Counted from the first letter of the stretch, positions 22,911 to 37,097 are shown. The stretch: 64,000 nt of DNA from Datisca glomerata (GCA_003255025.1 QANY01004052.1:1612001-1676000); one strand, 5' to 3'. Made by a program: numbers and translations. Notes: generated by a model from the sequence alone, not told the origin.

Positions 22911-24208
22911 CTATACAAGTTCATTAAGTAACTGAACTAGTAATACGTTCAAGATTTGATGCTCAAATTCCACGCATATCTCTTCCAAATCTTCATAATT
23001 AACTAAATTATTATTCCTAATCATCCAATTTGACTCAGTTATATCTTTATCTGTCAATCGGCATAGGCCTTCCACCAATTCATTGTAATAATCTGACTCT
23101 GCGTTGTAATCTTTACTCCTCATCTCTCTCCTTTGTTCAGCATCTTCACTGTAAGAAAATTTCATGGCTGTTGCTCTCTTTGAATTCATCTCCTTTTGCC
23201 TTACCACGCCTGCAGACCCGTCAATGTCGAATAATTTAATGTTAGATAATGACTTCGTACTTCTATTTTGAAAATTAAATTCGTCTGAAAATTCAAATTT
23301 CAAACATGGAATTGAAGTTCATTACCTTTTGAGAAATCGTCCGCATTAAGAACAGAAATCGGACTTGAGTATTCCGAGTCAAATTCAGGCTCTGTTTTTT
23401 TCTTATCTGCACAATGATTCTTTCTATTCGTGGTGAGTTTTGTTCCACCAGACGCTTCATTCTTGCTCCTACTTTTCCGCATTTGGATATTTGACTTCGA
23501 ATTCAAAACGCCATTTCTGCTACCGTTCTTCTTGTAAGAAGCTAAAACAGAACTTTTGCGAACGTTTGAAGACTGTCTACCGATTTCCCTTCTGGGTTCA
23601 TTTTTCAGCTTAGAAATCTTACCCTCATGTCTTTGATTCTCTTTCTTCTTCATCTGCATCCCTCTCTGCTTCACATTCTCCTTCTTCTTGCTTCTCTGTT
23701 CGTTCCCCTGCTTAGCTTCAGCGAAACCCGAATCTTCAGATTTCTTTAAATTCGACCCAATTTCCCTACATTGATCATGGTCCCCTCCATTGTTGAAACA
23801 CACAACCAAGAAATCGTTTGGTTGGTTTAACAACGACGGGACCTCCCGAAATGACGACGAAGTCCTGACGCGGCGGTGTTGAGCTTGAGTGAGGTCAAAC
23901 TTAAGCAAATAATCAACGAAATTGACAGATTTGCTGCGTGAGACAGAATCAGGAACTCTGCTTTTCGGGACCCAACTAGCATCTGGAAGTGAGTGTAAGC
24001 CCATTAGCCTTGCCACTACTCCTGGTGCAGGTGGAACTTCTTCAAGCAGTTTAAACTCATTTTGTTGGTCTTTCTTTGGAAATTCAGAATCTGTAGTGTT
24101 CGACTCTGTAATGAGATCAGATGGGTGAGTAGGAAGACTGCCTTTACATAGAAACCTACGTAGTACGCCTGAAAAACATCCTGATTTTGAACCATTTGAG
24201 CTAGTCAT
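22911..24208 (-). CDS. TRM-like protein with VARLMGL (DUF3741) motif
   Basis: The two exons, complement(23326-24208) and complement(22911-23209), flank a 116-bp GT-AG intron (phase 1, joining FSK to GVVRQKE). The product is 393 aa. Residues 61-71 (APGVVARLMGL) form the VARLMGL motif that defines the plant TRM/LONGIFOLIA-related DUF3741 family. Some of these proteins bind TON1 and microtubules and influence division-plane and cell shape (family knowledge). After a Ser/Arg-rich motif, SRSKSVNFVDYLL (about 92-105), comes a long basic, Lys/Arg-rich disordered middle. The acidic C-terminus ends near EFEHQILN and has no full DUF4378. At under 400 aa it is a short member of the family. A 50-bp GA/CT tract lies in its presumed 5' leader. 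The precise subgroup is not assignable. Confidence 0.82.
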
Positions 24209-24296
24209 GGCTCAATAACAGAGAGATGGAGTTTTGCCGACGAAAATAGAGATGGGTTTGTAGAAATATGAGAAACAGGTTCGAACTTCAATGTTT

Positions 24297-24300
<4 letters not shown>

Positions 24301-24350
<50 letters not shown>
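24301..24350. repeat. (GA)25 microsatellite in the TRM-like leader
   Basis: Perfect GA run on the plus strand (CT on the sense strand), 92 bp upstream of the ATG at 24208. The position suits a CT-rich 5' UTR or core promoter. It is the third CT-rich leader in the window. Confidence 0.9.
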
Positions 24351-24353
<3 letters not shown>

Positions 24354-24429
24354 ATGCAGTGGGACTTGACGGAGAGAAAATTGAGGTCGGTAGATGGAGA
24401 CATAGATGACCATAGGTCGTTGAATTCAC

Positions 24430-26368
24430 ACTGGGAAATAGAAAAAAAACCCTTGGGTTTGAGTCAAGTTAGCCTATTGGGATGTGGGGCTAATTTTTAA
24501 GGATGATCGTTTTTGGTGGAGATAATATTTAGGAATTATATATAATAATGATAGTATTAATTATTTAGTGAGCTGAATTGAGATGAACGGGTTGATCAAT
24601 TATTAATGATAAATAAAGAAGAAGAAATATTAGGGTTTATGCACATTGAATTGAGATTAGTTGAGATTAAGTATTGCTTAAAAGAGAAGTAAAAATGGTA
24701 GGATGGCTATGTGAATAATATAGATTTGTACTATAAAGGTTAGAATTAAGACCAAATTGGTGATGCCTATTACTTCCTTCTACTCTTCTACTATTCCTAC
24801 ATTAGTAGTCTAGTCTACCCTCTTTGATTGAATTCTTTTTTTAGCCTAAATAAACTATTATTTGATTTTTTTTATTCTCTCTCTGTGTTTTTGTGTAATA
24901 ATTAGTGGGTATATTCCTCTCTGGGTTTTCTTCTGATTAGTGCCGAAATTGTTGACTTTCTTCTGTTATAGATTTACGAATCAGTGAAGACGAATCTTGA
25001 CTTGCCGACTCTTTTGACTTTATTGGTGGGCCATACTTCTCTCCGTTGGGTCTCTGATTTGGACTTTTGTATCTGGGCCTGTTTTTTAGATAAACGTGGA
25101 TTGTTTCACCAGCTTTATACATAACTAACAATCATTTAATAATTTAATATAAAATTATATAATTAATTTCATAATTATAAAAAATAGTTAAGTTTATCAA
25201 CCTACTAATAAAAATGCTATGCAGTAGCGGCTCAATTCTATTGTGTCTGAGAGAGATTTTAGGAGAGAGAGGTATNGTAAATATATACATTAAAAATAAA
25301 AGGGTATATTACTAACTAATTAAAAAATTATTAAATTTAATTCAATTTGCTAGATTAATTATTCATTTTAGAAAAATGTTATATTGGATGTTTTTCAAAA
25401 TGTGTTGACAAAAATGAATTTAGAATTGAAAACTTGTCTAAATAGTATCAACTACATGGTTTCACTACGCCTGACATTCCAGATTGAACAATAATTCATC
25501 ATGACAGATGATATTGTAATGGATCATAAATATGAAAAACGACAAGAAAAGTCAACTTTTTAGCTCAAGCTGTAAAATTGGTCAAAAAGCTTTTGTTTTG
25601 TCATTAAATAGCAGAAAATGGCCAAACTAAATAATTTATTTATAAAAATTACACAGACATAAATAAAGTATTTACATTATTTTTGCTATTTTGTAGTAAA
25701 TAAAGTTGGGAAAATAACTGGAAAATACAGATTTCGGGGTAGACTTGCAAAATTGGCCGGATACACCAGCGGTAATTTATTTACTAAAATTACATAATGG
25801 TAAATATTATATTTATCGTATTTCGGCCATTTTTGCAACTTGAACTAGGGAATTGGTTATTTTTGCAGTTCTCTAAAAAAAAAATTCGATCCTTTTGCAG
25901 TTTGAGATATATAGTTCGTCATTTTTACAATTCTCTCTTATTAATATCATGTATTTTGTATATTGTTGAATGAGAATACTGAAGAGTTTTTACATATTCA
26001 TAAAGTAATTAATTATAAAATATTTCTTTACACTTATGATTATTGACATTCAATACTTTTCTTATCATAAGAACATTCAATAATATATAACATCTGAGAT
26101 TAACTATTCTAACGTAAAAAACAATAATATCGGCCATTTTATCAACTTGATTCATTGTATTTACATCCATAAAATATAATTTTGTCACAAATCTTATGAC
26201 AGTGTTTTCTCAAATTATAGTTTCAACATTGTTAATTTTTTCAAAGTTTAATATTATCTAATTTCTTTATTTATTTGTTTAAATAATTAGTAATGTTTCA
26301 ACTTTACGTTATATTATCTCCAAATATAGATTTAAAATTAAATAGTCCATTCTTTTGCAACTACTTAT
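24430..26368. other. intergenic DNA
   Basis: No gene seen. One ambiguous base (n) lies at 25276. The region 25560-25930 repeats phrases such as TTTTGCAGTT and GGCCATTTTTGCAACTTG, like a decayed repeat. A 64-codon minus-strand frame at 24937-25131 lacks any recognisable signature. Confidence 0.5.
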
Positions 26369-27368
26369 TGTTATAAGGTTCAAAGAACAAAATTTGATAT
26401 AAGACCACATGCCCAAAATAATTTTATGAAAAATATTTTTTCTCACGGATCCATTATATATCTATATAATAAATCAATAGACATTCGAGGAGTAGATCTG
26501 TACCTTTTGAAGTCTATCAATTATCTTCCAAATCAATAATCAAACACACTAGAACGTGTGTGGGCACGTAAAATGAACTAAACAATTTTTTGTCTCTAGA
26601 TGTACTAAAAACATGACATCGAAAGACTTAGAATGACTTTTGAGACAGATAACTGAGAGAGTCTCTGAGAATGAGCAGAGTGTCATGTGGAGAGGAGACT
26701 AATAGAATATTATCTATTTATATTTTAGGTCTAGTCTGATTGGGTTTAAATTTTATTTATTTAATTATTATTGTAATCAAATAATAAAATAATAAATAAA
26801 TGACAAAAGATACAACTATGCAATTGCAGTGTCGGGCTATTCATTGTGCAAGCACAATGATTGGCGTGTGGCAGTATAAATGTTACATGGCAATTTTCCA
26901 TTTTACTATTTTATTTAATCTAGATCAAGACTAATAGAGTATTATTTTTTATGACCCTTAGATCAAGATTTTTTTTTCATTTTATTATTTTATTTTAAGT
27001 TAATAAATTAATTAATTCACATCAGTCTCGTCATTTATAATCTAATTATATAAAATACATTCACTAAAATATCTATTTATATCGGCGATCCGGATCACAT
27101 GCACTCAAAATGCTTAGTAACCGGTACTAGCAATCATTTGTTAAAGATTTCATACTTTAATATATCGCGGACTATTTTATTCATTATCTATGATCTTAAT
27201 TCTCTTGTATTAATACAATATCATACTCTCATTAATGAACATGAAATTTTTAATATTTATATTAATTATTCAATTATAATTCAAAAAATATAATTATAAG
27301 AAAAATGCACTTTTATTAATTCCCAAATAAAATGTCTTTACACATACTTTAAGGCACTATACCCAGCA
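26369..27368 (-). repeat. Copia-2 3' LTR (short form)
   Basis: 1000 bp. It matches both ends of the other LTR (33214-35269) but lacks about 1 kb from its middle and ~25 bp near the start. On the minus strand it begins TGCTGGGTATAGTG, directly after the purine-rich ATGACAAGTGAGAGAT. Confidence 0.82.
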
Positions 27369-27399
27369 ATCTCTCACTTGTCATAAAGTAAATGTGGCA

Positions 27400-30300
27400 T
27401 CTTTCTTAACCCTATATTTCACATATGACCCTCAAACGACTTAGCTGGAAGTCTTTTGGTAAATGAGTCAGCCAGGTTCTGATCTGACGTTATTTTCATA
27501 ACAGTCACATCACCTCGGTGTACGATCTCTCTTATAAAAATAATATTTCCTCTAAATGTGGTTGCCTTTCTTATGACTCATTGGCTCCTTTGAATTGGCT
27601 ACCATCTCACTATTGTCAGAGTACATGATTGGTGGCTTATCCATGTCTGGAACTATTCCAGATTAGTATAAAACTTTATGAGCCAAACCGCTTCTTTCTC
27701 AGCTTCACAAATTGTTTTATATTCGGCTTCCATGATAGAATCTACAATACTAGATTGTTTAATACTTCTCCAGACTACAATTCATCCACTTAGAGTGAAT
27801 ATTGATCCAGATGTTGACTTTCAACTGTCCTTATCTGATCGAAAATCAAAATAAGTATATCCAGTGGGATTCAGGTCTCCTCCTAAATAAACAAGCATAT
27901 AATTTCTCGTCCTCTAAATATACTTGAGAATGTGTTTTACCGCAATCCAGTGTTCAAGACCAGGCTTCGATTGATAATGACTGGCAATTCCTACTATATA
28001 ACAGATGTATGGTCTCGTACACAACATGACATACATGAGACTCCCGACTGCTGAAGCATGATGAACATTTCTCATATATTATTCTTCATGAGGTGTCTTA
28101 GGACACTACTCATTGAAAAGGACAATTCCATGTCTGATCGGTAATTGACATTTTTTGGAATTTTCTATAAAAAGAATCTTTGTAGCACATTATCAATATA
28201 AGACGTTTGACAAAGTGCCAAGAGCTTGTTCTTCCTATCTGTTAGGATTTGAATGCCTATAATATAGCTCGTTTCTATCAAATCTTTCCACATCGTTACT
28301 AATGAGTAGAATACCATCTACGTAAAGAACTAAGATAATCATATAATTCTCTTTGATGTATTTATACACACAAGCTTCGTCAACATTATGTTCGAAGCCA
28401 TATATTTTAATAATTTCATCAAAGGTAAGATTTCAAGATCTGGATGTCTACTTCAATCCCTAAAAATATTTAAGGAACTTGCACACCTTCTGATCTTACC
28501 CTTTTTTCATGAACCCTTCTAGTTATCTCATATAAATGTTTTCTTTAAGAGAGTCATTAAGAAATGCGATCTTGACATCTATTTTTCATATTTCATAGTC
28601 AAAACTAACGGTTATGGACAAAAAAATATGAATGGATTTAGCATGGCAACATGAGAGAATATCTCTTTATATTCGACTCATTCCCTTTGAGTTATAGTCT
28701 TTGGCTACCAACCATACCTTGAAAGTCTGTACTTTTCCATATGTGCCTCTTTTTTTCTTGAAGATCCATTTGCACCCAATGTGCCTGACTTGTTCAGGTG
28801 GGTCTACAAGTTCCCAAGGAATACATCGATTCCATTTCTTGGTTCATGGCATCTTACCTTTTCTCTTTTTCAGGATCTTCCATTACCTCTTTAAGGGTTA
28901 ATAGATCGCTATTATCAGTGTCTGACACTAGGACATGTGTCTTGTGTTCATAGCGAATGGGATGTCTTATAACCCTCCCATTATGATATTGTACCAGGGT
29001 TTCTTAAACAAAACAGTGGTTTATATGGTTTATCATTTATTACTTAATGATGAAGATGCTTGATCTGATCAGTTGTGAGTTCTTCAAGAATTACTTTGCT
29101 CCGAGGATTGTAGTTTACCATATAGTCGTGTTCAAGAAAATTAGCATTTGTTGATAAAAATATTTTTTAATCTTTGTGACTATAAAAGTAATCACCTCTT
29201 GTTTCTGAAGCGTAGCTAACAAATATACACGCTTCAGACCGTGAGCCTAGCTTTCAAGTCTTAGGTCTAAAAATGTGAGCTAGACACCTCATATACGAAA
29301 ATGACGCAAACTAGGTTTGGAGCCATTTTATAACTCTAAAGGTGTCTTGTTTAGAGACTTAGAAGGAACTACATTCAAAATGTAAGTTGTCGTTTAAAGT
29401 TCATATCCCCAAATGAGAGTGGTAGTGATGAGTAATTTAATATCGATCTAACCATATCTAATAAGGTTTTGTTTCTCCTTTCTGAAACATCATTTTGCTG
29501 TGCAGTTCCATGTGTTGTGAGTTGGGATAAAACGTCATGCTTTAGCAGGTAATCTTTGAATTCTAAATCTAAGTATTCACCACATCGATATGATCAAATG
29601 TATTTAGAGATTTACCTAATTGCTTTTCAGCTTCAGCTTTGAAGTCTTTCAACATTCCAAAAGCTTCAGACTTTCTTTACATTAGATAAGTATATATGTA
29701 TCTTGAGTAGTCGTCAATAAAAATGATGAAATACTTATACCCAGCTCTAGCTTGTACATTGATCAGTCCGCAGACGTCACTATATACTAGGTCAAGTGGT
29801 ATCTTGGCTCTTTGGCCCTTTGTAGAGAAATGTTTGTTGGTCATTTTACCCTCTAGATATGATTCATAAACTGGTAGAGTTCCAACTTTTAGTTCTCTCA
29901 AAGGACCATCCTTTGTTAATCAGTTTATTCTATCAAGATTAATATATCATAACCTAAGATGCCAAAGATACGTATCATCTTCTTGAGAAATCTTTTGTCG
30001 TTTGTTACTTTTTGGATTCGCTACTTTAAATAATTACGAATTATTCAATGTCCTTTCAGTTGGTTTAAACATATACAGTCCGTTTGAAACTTTTACATGA
30101 CAAATATTGAAACCATTATTTGAAATAACAAACATATTATTACTAAATGAAATATCAAAATTATGTTCATGCAACAAAGATAAAAGAAATCAAATTTCTA
30201 AAAACTCTTGAAATAAAATAAACCTTGTTCAAACAAAAAAATTATTTCCAAAATTTAAACGGACTGTTCCTAATGCTTTTGCTGAAATGAGCACACCACT

Positions 30301-31480
30301 ACCAACTCTCATTATCATCTCTCCATCAACAAGATTCATTGAAGAATCAAGTATCTGAAAATAAGAATAAACATAGTTAGTGGCCCACTAAATCTATAAT
30401 TCAGGATGACAAATCATTTTTCACTAAGTAAGCTTCAAGTACAAGTAAATCAAATTTACCTTTCCTTTTTAACTCGGAGAGATACTTGTTACAATCTCTC
30501 TTCCAGTGACCTTCAACTCTATAATGAAAACATTTTCATTTGGGTTCTTTCTTCTTAGAGTTGTTGTCTTTCTTGTTCTTCTTGACCTTATGTGACTTTT
30601 TGGCTTTCTTTCCTTTCTTATCCTTACCATTGTCATTTTCATTGTTCTTCTTCTTTTTCTTACTTTTATCTTTAGTGGAAGGAGGTTTTTGCTCAGCAAT
30701 ATTTGTCTCGCTCTCTTTGGTCATACTCTTGTTGAGTGACTAAAAAATCTGCAGTTCATTCAACAACCGAGTCATGTTGAATTACAACTTGTTCATAACA
30801 TAGTTGATAGTGTGCAGAAAAAACAGGTATGAATGATTAAAGTATAATGCTAACTTGAGTTCGTTCATCAATGGTAGCTTCATGTATTTTTACTTCATGC
30901 ATTATGTTGATCATGTTCAAAACATGTTCACGCACAGATTCCTTCCTTCATCTTAGTGGTCATATAGGTTCTGGTAGCCTCATGACGGCTTTGATCAGAT
31001 TATTGACCAAACATAGCCTGAAGAGATTCCATAATCGCATAGGTTATTTCTATGATTTCATGCTTTGTTTTAAGAACATCATTCATACTGATAAGCATGT
31101 AGCGCTTGGCCTTATTATTGGATTGAATCCAAGCATCATATTTGTCCCAAATGTTTTTTGGGGTATTAGTAGGGGGCTCTTCAGGACATTTCTCAGTAAG
31201 GACAAACTTGTGGTTCTCATATATTAGCATCAAATTCAAATATAATTTCCATCTTATAAAGTTATCACCAATTGAGCTTTTTAAATGCAACTAAAATGTA
31301 ATAAGGTTACCCATGGTAAACATATTATTATTAATGACTGAAAAGAAATAAAGCATACATTATTCAATATCATTGAAATAAGTATCAAATTTTTGGAAAA
31401 TGAATGTGATGCATGAATGCAACATATCAAACAAATGAACTTAACAATTACTAATCCATGACAATGCAACCTAATAATTA
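27400..31480 (-). pseudogene. Copia-2 gag-pol remnant
   Basis: No continuous frame remains. Minus-strand landmarks: a gag segment at 31290-31000 with WKLYLN, FVLTE, IWDKYDAW and SLQAMFG, typical of copia gag (UBN2-like); a zinc knuckle at about 30535-30485 in which the second Cys is lost (CFHYRVEGHWKRDC); an integrase core at 29901-29677 with LVYSDVCG and FIDDYSR; a reverse transcriptase box, YVDGILL (about 28335-28305), where YVDD is usual; and an RNase H C-terminal LADSFTKR (about 27480-27450). Losing the zinc Cys and the second catalytic Asp would abolish function even without the many stops. Confidence 0.82.
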
Positions 31481-33198
31481 ATGTGCTGTTTTAGGGTCGG
31501 TCATATTAATTTCAAATTGTCTGTGAGACATTCTCATCCTTATTAATTTAAAACTTAAAACATCTCATATTTTCTCTTTTAATAATATGGTTACGTTTAT
31601 TTGGTCAAGACACAATTACACACCTTAAAGCTTAATTATGACTTTGTGAGTGTAACCCATTATTTCAGAATTCATGACTTAATTTAGAAAAAACCGTCTT
31701 ATAGTCGGTCAAGTCTAAAATATATCACTTAATCCTATCTTTAAAGAAGCCAACCTTGATATTGATATAGTTTGAAACCTTCCTTAGGGGGACGAAAACA
31801 AAGCCATCTCGAGACTCTCATAATATCTCACATTGTTGTACTAATAATGGAGACCATAGGTCACATTGACATGCCAACCTTCTCTCATTCACTATTTTGT
31901 AATTAAATGTATTTTTAAATTAACTAATCAATTAATTCTAAATTAATTACTAGTTATAATAACCCTATGAATGTAAAAAAAATAATTATTAATCCAATTA
32001 AATGCGCCTAAGTTCATTTAACCTTAAAATGAGCCTAAGACTAATTTTTGACGAACTTAAAAAAATTAATAGATTACATTCATCTAACTTTAGTAAAACA
32101 TTTTTAATTAAAGTTGGTTATCATAAAGGCATAACTAAATGCATGTCTTTAGTGTGGTGTGATTACCGAATGCATGTAAAACTTAACAGTTTACATGCAA
32201 TTGATTTCGTAAAATAATTCATATAAATATTTAGGACAATTTTAATAAATCATGTTTCTACAAAATGAGATGAATGATTAAATAGAACTCTTTTCATGTG
32301 TGACATGTGATTGACTATTGCATTATCATGTTATTAATTAAATCAATAAATATTGATTTAAATAAATATAATAAATAAATAAACAAATGATGAACCGAAT
32401 GACTATTGAATTTTTAAATTTACAACCTTTGAAAAAAATATAAAGCGGACTTCTATATTACATATTTCCAAAAGATTCTTTTTCTCCATTAGAGGTTTGT
32501 TTTCATAATCTTCAAGTTTTGAGTAAAAACCCATTTAATTTAAGAAAAAGAATTTTTCTATTTGAATTAACCCATTAATTAATTTTATAAATTAATCAAA
32601 TTTAATTAGTCAGAAAATAATTTAATGACTTATTAAACTTTGGTCAAACCCAATCAATTAATAAATATTAGTTTTCTAAAATTAAAAGGGTAACTAATCT
32701 TTAAAGTACATTAATATAAAAAAATAATTGGAGTAGGGTTTTTGTGAAGCACCACGTGCCTAGGCCCGTGGTATCTAGGGCAATGCGGTACCAATCGCTG
32801 CACGTGTTGCTGGTCTTCAATAGCAGCGACTTAAGGCTCCTGCCACGGGGTGGCAGCGAGACAGTCCCGCAGCCGTCGTGGGTGGAGCTCTATCGTGGGG
32901 CTCCTCCTACTTCTTCTCCTTTACATTTGTCTCGCGAGTTATTCGTCTTCTGTGCACAAAATTATAACAGCATAATATTCAAAATAAAATTACAAAAATT
33001 CCTATACCCCAAATGACTCACACAAGATCTAAAGAAAATTAAAGAATAACAAAGCCTAAACCCAAATGTCACAATATAATTAACGATTTATCATTAACCA
33101 TACATTCAAAAAATAAACCATCCATCCATTCATATATATTATAATATAGAAAAATGCAAGAAACCCACACAGTATTTAATGTATACATATGTATTGAC
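31481..33198. other. long leader of Copia-2 with a GC-rich island
   Basis: About 1.7 kb between the gag start and the PBS. Most is AT-rich and non-coding. A sharply GC-rich island (about 32740-32960) contains CACGTG twice and an 89-codon plus-strand frame without recognisable motifs. It may be an insertion or a structured leader; I cannot identify it. Confidence 0.45.
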
Positions 33199-33213
33199 TG
33201 TTCTGATGCTAAT
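33199..33213 (-). other. Copia-2 primer binding site
   Basis: The minus strand just inside the 5' LTR reads ATTAGCATCAGAAC, a degenerate match to TTGGTATCAGAGC. It supports the LTR border at 33214. Confidence 0.55.
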
Positions 33214-35269
33214 TGTTGGTAATAGGAGCGCATAAGATGCACAAAGGAATGATTTCAAAGAAAAAAATTTGATATAAGACCATAGGCCCCAAAATAATTT
33301 ATGAAAAATAATTTTTCTCACGAATCCATTATATATGTATACATTAAATCAAGAGACATTCGAGGAATAGATCTGTACCTCTTGAAGCCTATCAAGTGTC
33401 ATCACTATCTTGTAGTATAAAATAATGAACATCCAATCCACGCAAGAATAGACTGTGAGATTCAAACCATAATCTTCAAAATCAATCCTCAAACACGTTA
33501 GAACGTGTGTGAGCACGTAGAATGAACTAGATAATTTTTTGTCTCTAGATGTACTCAACACATGAGATCTCGAGGTTTGAAGAAGAACTTTTGAGACAGA
33601 CCTCTGAGAGAGACTCAAAGAATGAGCAGAGTGTCATATGGAGACTAATAGAATATTATCTATTTATATTCTAGGCCTAGTCTCATTAAGTCTATGTTTT
33701 ATTTATTTAATTATTATTTTATCAAATTAAAACATTAATCAAATAATAAAATAATAATAAATGATACAAGATGTAAAAATTTACAAATGTGCCACTGCAG
33801 TGTCATGCAACAGTCACTGTGCAAGCTCAATGATTGGCGTGTGGCAATATAAATACCACATGTCATTTTTTCATTTTATTATTTTATTTAATTAGATAAA
33901 TATCTATGCATTTAAAATAATGTATTATTTCAAATAAAAATAAATATCAGTTAATTCAAAATTAATCTATCTGATTAAACATATCTGTTAATTCAGAATT
34001 AATTTATCAGTTAATTTAAAATTAAATTATTATCTTATAATAATATAATATTATTTAATTTCATAAATTAAATATATTATCTCAATTGATTCATAACTAA
34101 TTAATATATATTAATTAATTAACATTGTTTTCATGGAAAAATATATTAATCAATTTAATCAATTAATTTATAATTAATTAATTACATATAATTATTCTTA
34201 TAACTATATACTTGCCTTGGAAACTTAACTTATTTTGTAAATTATTCATTTCTTATTTCATGAAACATCAACACCTTAGACTGCGTTGTACAGAGGTGGC
34301 TCAGGGATCATGAACCCATAATTTTAAACTCCAATAAATTAGAACATTAGTTAAACTTTTTAATTGAATAATTTTTTATTAATTCTATTATTACTCCACT
34401 ATAAATAGAAAAATTACACTATTATTAATTACATAATATATTTACAGAGCAATCTCGTGGAGTCCATTGATATAATCACTTCATGTAGTTCTATCCTCTA
34501 ATAATTAGTTCGTAAATTAGAGCTGATCAAAATTATCATTTTGCCCTTCTAATTACTTCTTGACCCTTAAATACCATTAATTCACTAGACAGTTAATTTA
34601 TAATTGTATTATAAATTTGAGCTCAATAACCATTCAGTCTCAGAATTAACACTTACGAGAATCAATATACGATCCGTTAGGAAAGTTTGAATTTCAAATC
34701 TTATAAGATCATGTGTCCCAATCACCCAATGCCACGAAATCTCCAAAATAAAAACCACTAGCATATTTTACAAAACAAATTGTAACGAGTGAATCAAAAG
34801 ATCTAGTAGATATGTATAAGAGTTCATGACTACTCAGAATCTAGATTGATCTACATATGATCATCTGATTGATGTGTATTAAATATTTATGGTAAACAGT
34901 AAGTTAATAAAGAAATTAATTCACATCAGTCTCGTACTATATAATTTAATTATATAAAGTTCTAAGATGTCTATCTACATCGGCGATCCGGATCTAGATC
35001 ACATGCATTCAAAATGCTTAGAGAATATTACTAGCAATCATTCCTTAAAAATTTCATACTTTAATATGCTGCAGGTTATTTAATTCATTATCTATGATCT
35101 TAATTTTCTTGCACTAATATTAGACCACACTTTTATTACTGAATATGAAATTTTTAGATATTTAAATGAATTATTCAATAATAATTCAAAAAATACAACT
35201 ATAAAAAAATACACTTTTATTAATTTTAAAAAAATATTTACACATACTTTAATGACATTATACCCAACA
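33214..35269 (-). repeat. Copia-2 5' LTR (long form)
   Basis: 2056 bp, beginning TGTTGG and ending CCAACA on the plus strand. Homologous to 26369-27368 at both flanks (for example GACATTCGAGGARTAGATCT and ATCGGCGATCCGGATC). The extra ~1 kb at about 33910-34910 is AT-rich and non-coding. Confidence 0.82.
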
Positions 35270-37097
35270 CAATTCACTATCATGCCAAACACAGGTAAAC
35301 ACTAACTATTGGTATTCCACCTTCTAGTACAGGATGCCGAACATAGTATTTGTGTTCTAAAAATAATCAGAAAAAGTTATAAATTGTGCAGGTTGACTAA
35401 TCTAATTAAGAAAATTATATAGGTGTAACAAGTTTATTTACATCGTGCCTCTGTAATTTCACAACTAAATTAGTTATCCTCAATATTTTTGTAAAAATTT
35501 TCAGACATTTTCTTAAACAGGCCCTCATTTTCGATCTTATTAGTAGTTCTCCATTTTAATTAGAATCATACTGTTTAAAAATTAGCCAAATCAATAATCT
35601 ATAACATATATAAAAGTGTCGAAATTGGAGAAACATTTTTATACCATTTGTATATATGATTTTCTTACTAATCCATATTTATCCATTCTTAATGACATTG
35701 GAGTGTGAGTTTAATTGATTATTTATCTATATATTTTACATATCTACTCAATTCTATTTTTTCTTTTTAAATCTACCGTACTAAATTTATTAATTAAAAT
35801 ATAGAAAGAAATACAATATTTATTTTGACAAATCAATCTAACTATTATTCTTCTATTTAAAAAAAATAAAAATAATACACTTGATATAGTAACCTATGAG
35901 ATGGACATGAACGGTTGTTTTGTATTTGTCAGAAGACGTTCATTATACTTAATCACGTCTATGCATTTATGTTGGTTCATTATGTTAATGTATGAATATA
36001 CGCATCTACATAACTGATAAATATAAAGTAGATTTAAAAGCTGATTTTATCTCTAGGAATTCAAATCACACTATCTACAAATTAAGGCACATTTTTTTTG
36101 TAAGATTAGAAATATCACTACAAAACATGATAAATATAATGACTGAATCTTATATGAGCGGTCACGTACAGTTGCACGACCTTGTTATCTTAACGTCAAT
36201 TTTTCAATAACGGGAAACAATTATGATTCTTTTTCTTAAGTTAACGGCTAGAACCGTTATCTTATCCAGAACAATAAATGTTTATCTGATTACAATCATG
36301 TTCAATGAATTTACTCTTATACAATGAACCACTATAATTCATAAATAAAAATTATTATTTTTTCGAATGAAATTTTAACATAGTTAACTAATATAAATAA
36401 CCAGAACTTATCATCATCAACATTTCTCTTATTTATAATTTAATCTAAAACTTCATCACAATAGGGCACATAATTTAACTATACTAACTTATTATAAAAT
36501 GAAAATTTCTGCATTTGTTCTATCTACATTTACATTCTTTCATAATTTTAACTTTGATTAAGACAAAACTCTATGATAGTTGGTGCTAGAATAATTAGTT
36601 AAACCATGATTTTTGATGTTTGAGTGAAAAAAAGCATCAGGTAGTCACTTTTTTATAAGCGTTTAAATAACATTGAAATGTAACGCTATGTAATCATAAC
36701 TTTTTAGAGCTTATATTATTTTGTTTACAAATTTATAAATATATGATTTATTAGACTATAAAAATTCATCAAACAATCATTATACAAATATTAATTTATT
36801 AATTATATTTATCATTTAAATATATTTCATATTATATTATACATATTTAACAATTTTAATATCAAACATATTTTTAAAATATTATTCACGCGTGCAACAT
36901 GTTTACGACTTGTTTAATAGAGTCAACGATAGGTCTGCACTGTGCTCTATAGCATTTTCAGTTTCAATTCCGAGATTATAGTAAACTACAGAATCGGATT
37001 CCGCGAAATAAACACGCACCACAAAAGCTGGTTGCTTGAAGACATTTTTGCCCTCACTTCTCGGGAGAATTTTCACAAACTGCATCCATAACTCTAA
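35270..37097. other. intergenic DNA upstream of the SelT-like gene
   Basis: No gene recognised in 1.8 kb of AT-rich DNA. The last few hundred bases must hold the SelT-like promoter, but no convincing TATA box was found. Confidence 0.5.

Larger units (their letters stand above)
26369..35269 (-). mobile_element. Copia-2, decayed LTR retrotransposon with unequal LTRs
   Basis: This minus-strand copia element has homologous LTRs at 26369-27368 and 33214-35269. A PBS-like sequence sits inside the 5' LTR and a purine-rich stretch beside the 3' LTR. LTR ends are TGTTGG...CCAACA in the longer copy and TGTTAT...CCAGCA in the shorter. The internal region carries remnants of gag, zinc knuckle, integrase, reverse transcriptase and RNase H in copia order. 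A clear 5-bp TSD could not be found. An unusually long leader (about 31480-33198) separates PBS and gag. The frame is heavily interrupted, so the element is inactive. Confidence 0.85.

Noticed and set aside
24937..25131. 64-codon minus-strand frame upstream of the TRM-like gene
   Set aside because: No motif, no splice-consistent partners; likely chance.
28260..28350. Copia-2 as potentially active element
   Set aside because: YVDG in the RT box, a lost zinc-knuckle Cys and many stops show it is dead.
32744..33016. 90-codon plus-strand frame in the GC-rich island
   Set aside because: Lies inside Copia-2 leader; open mainly because of GC content; no motif.
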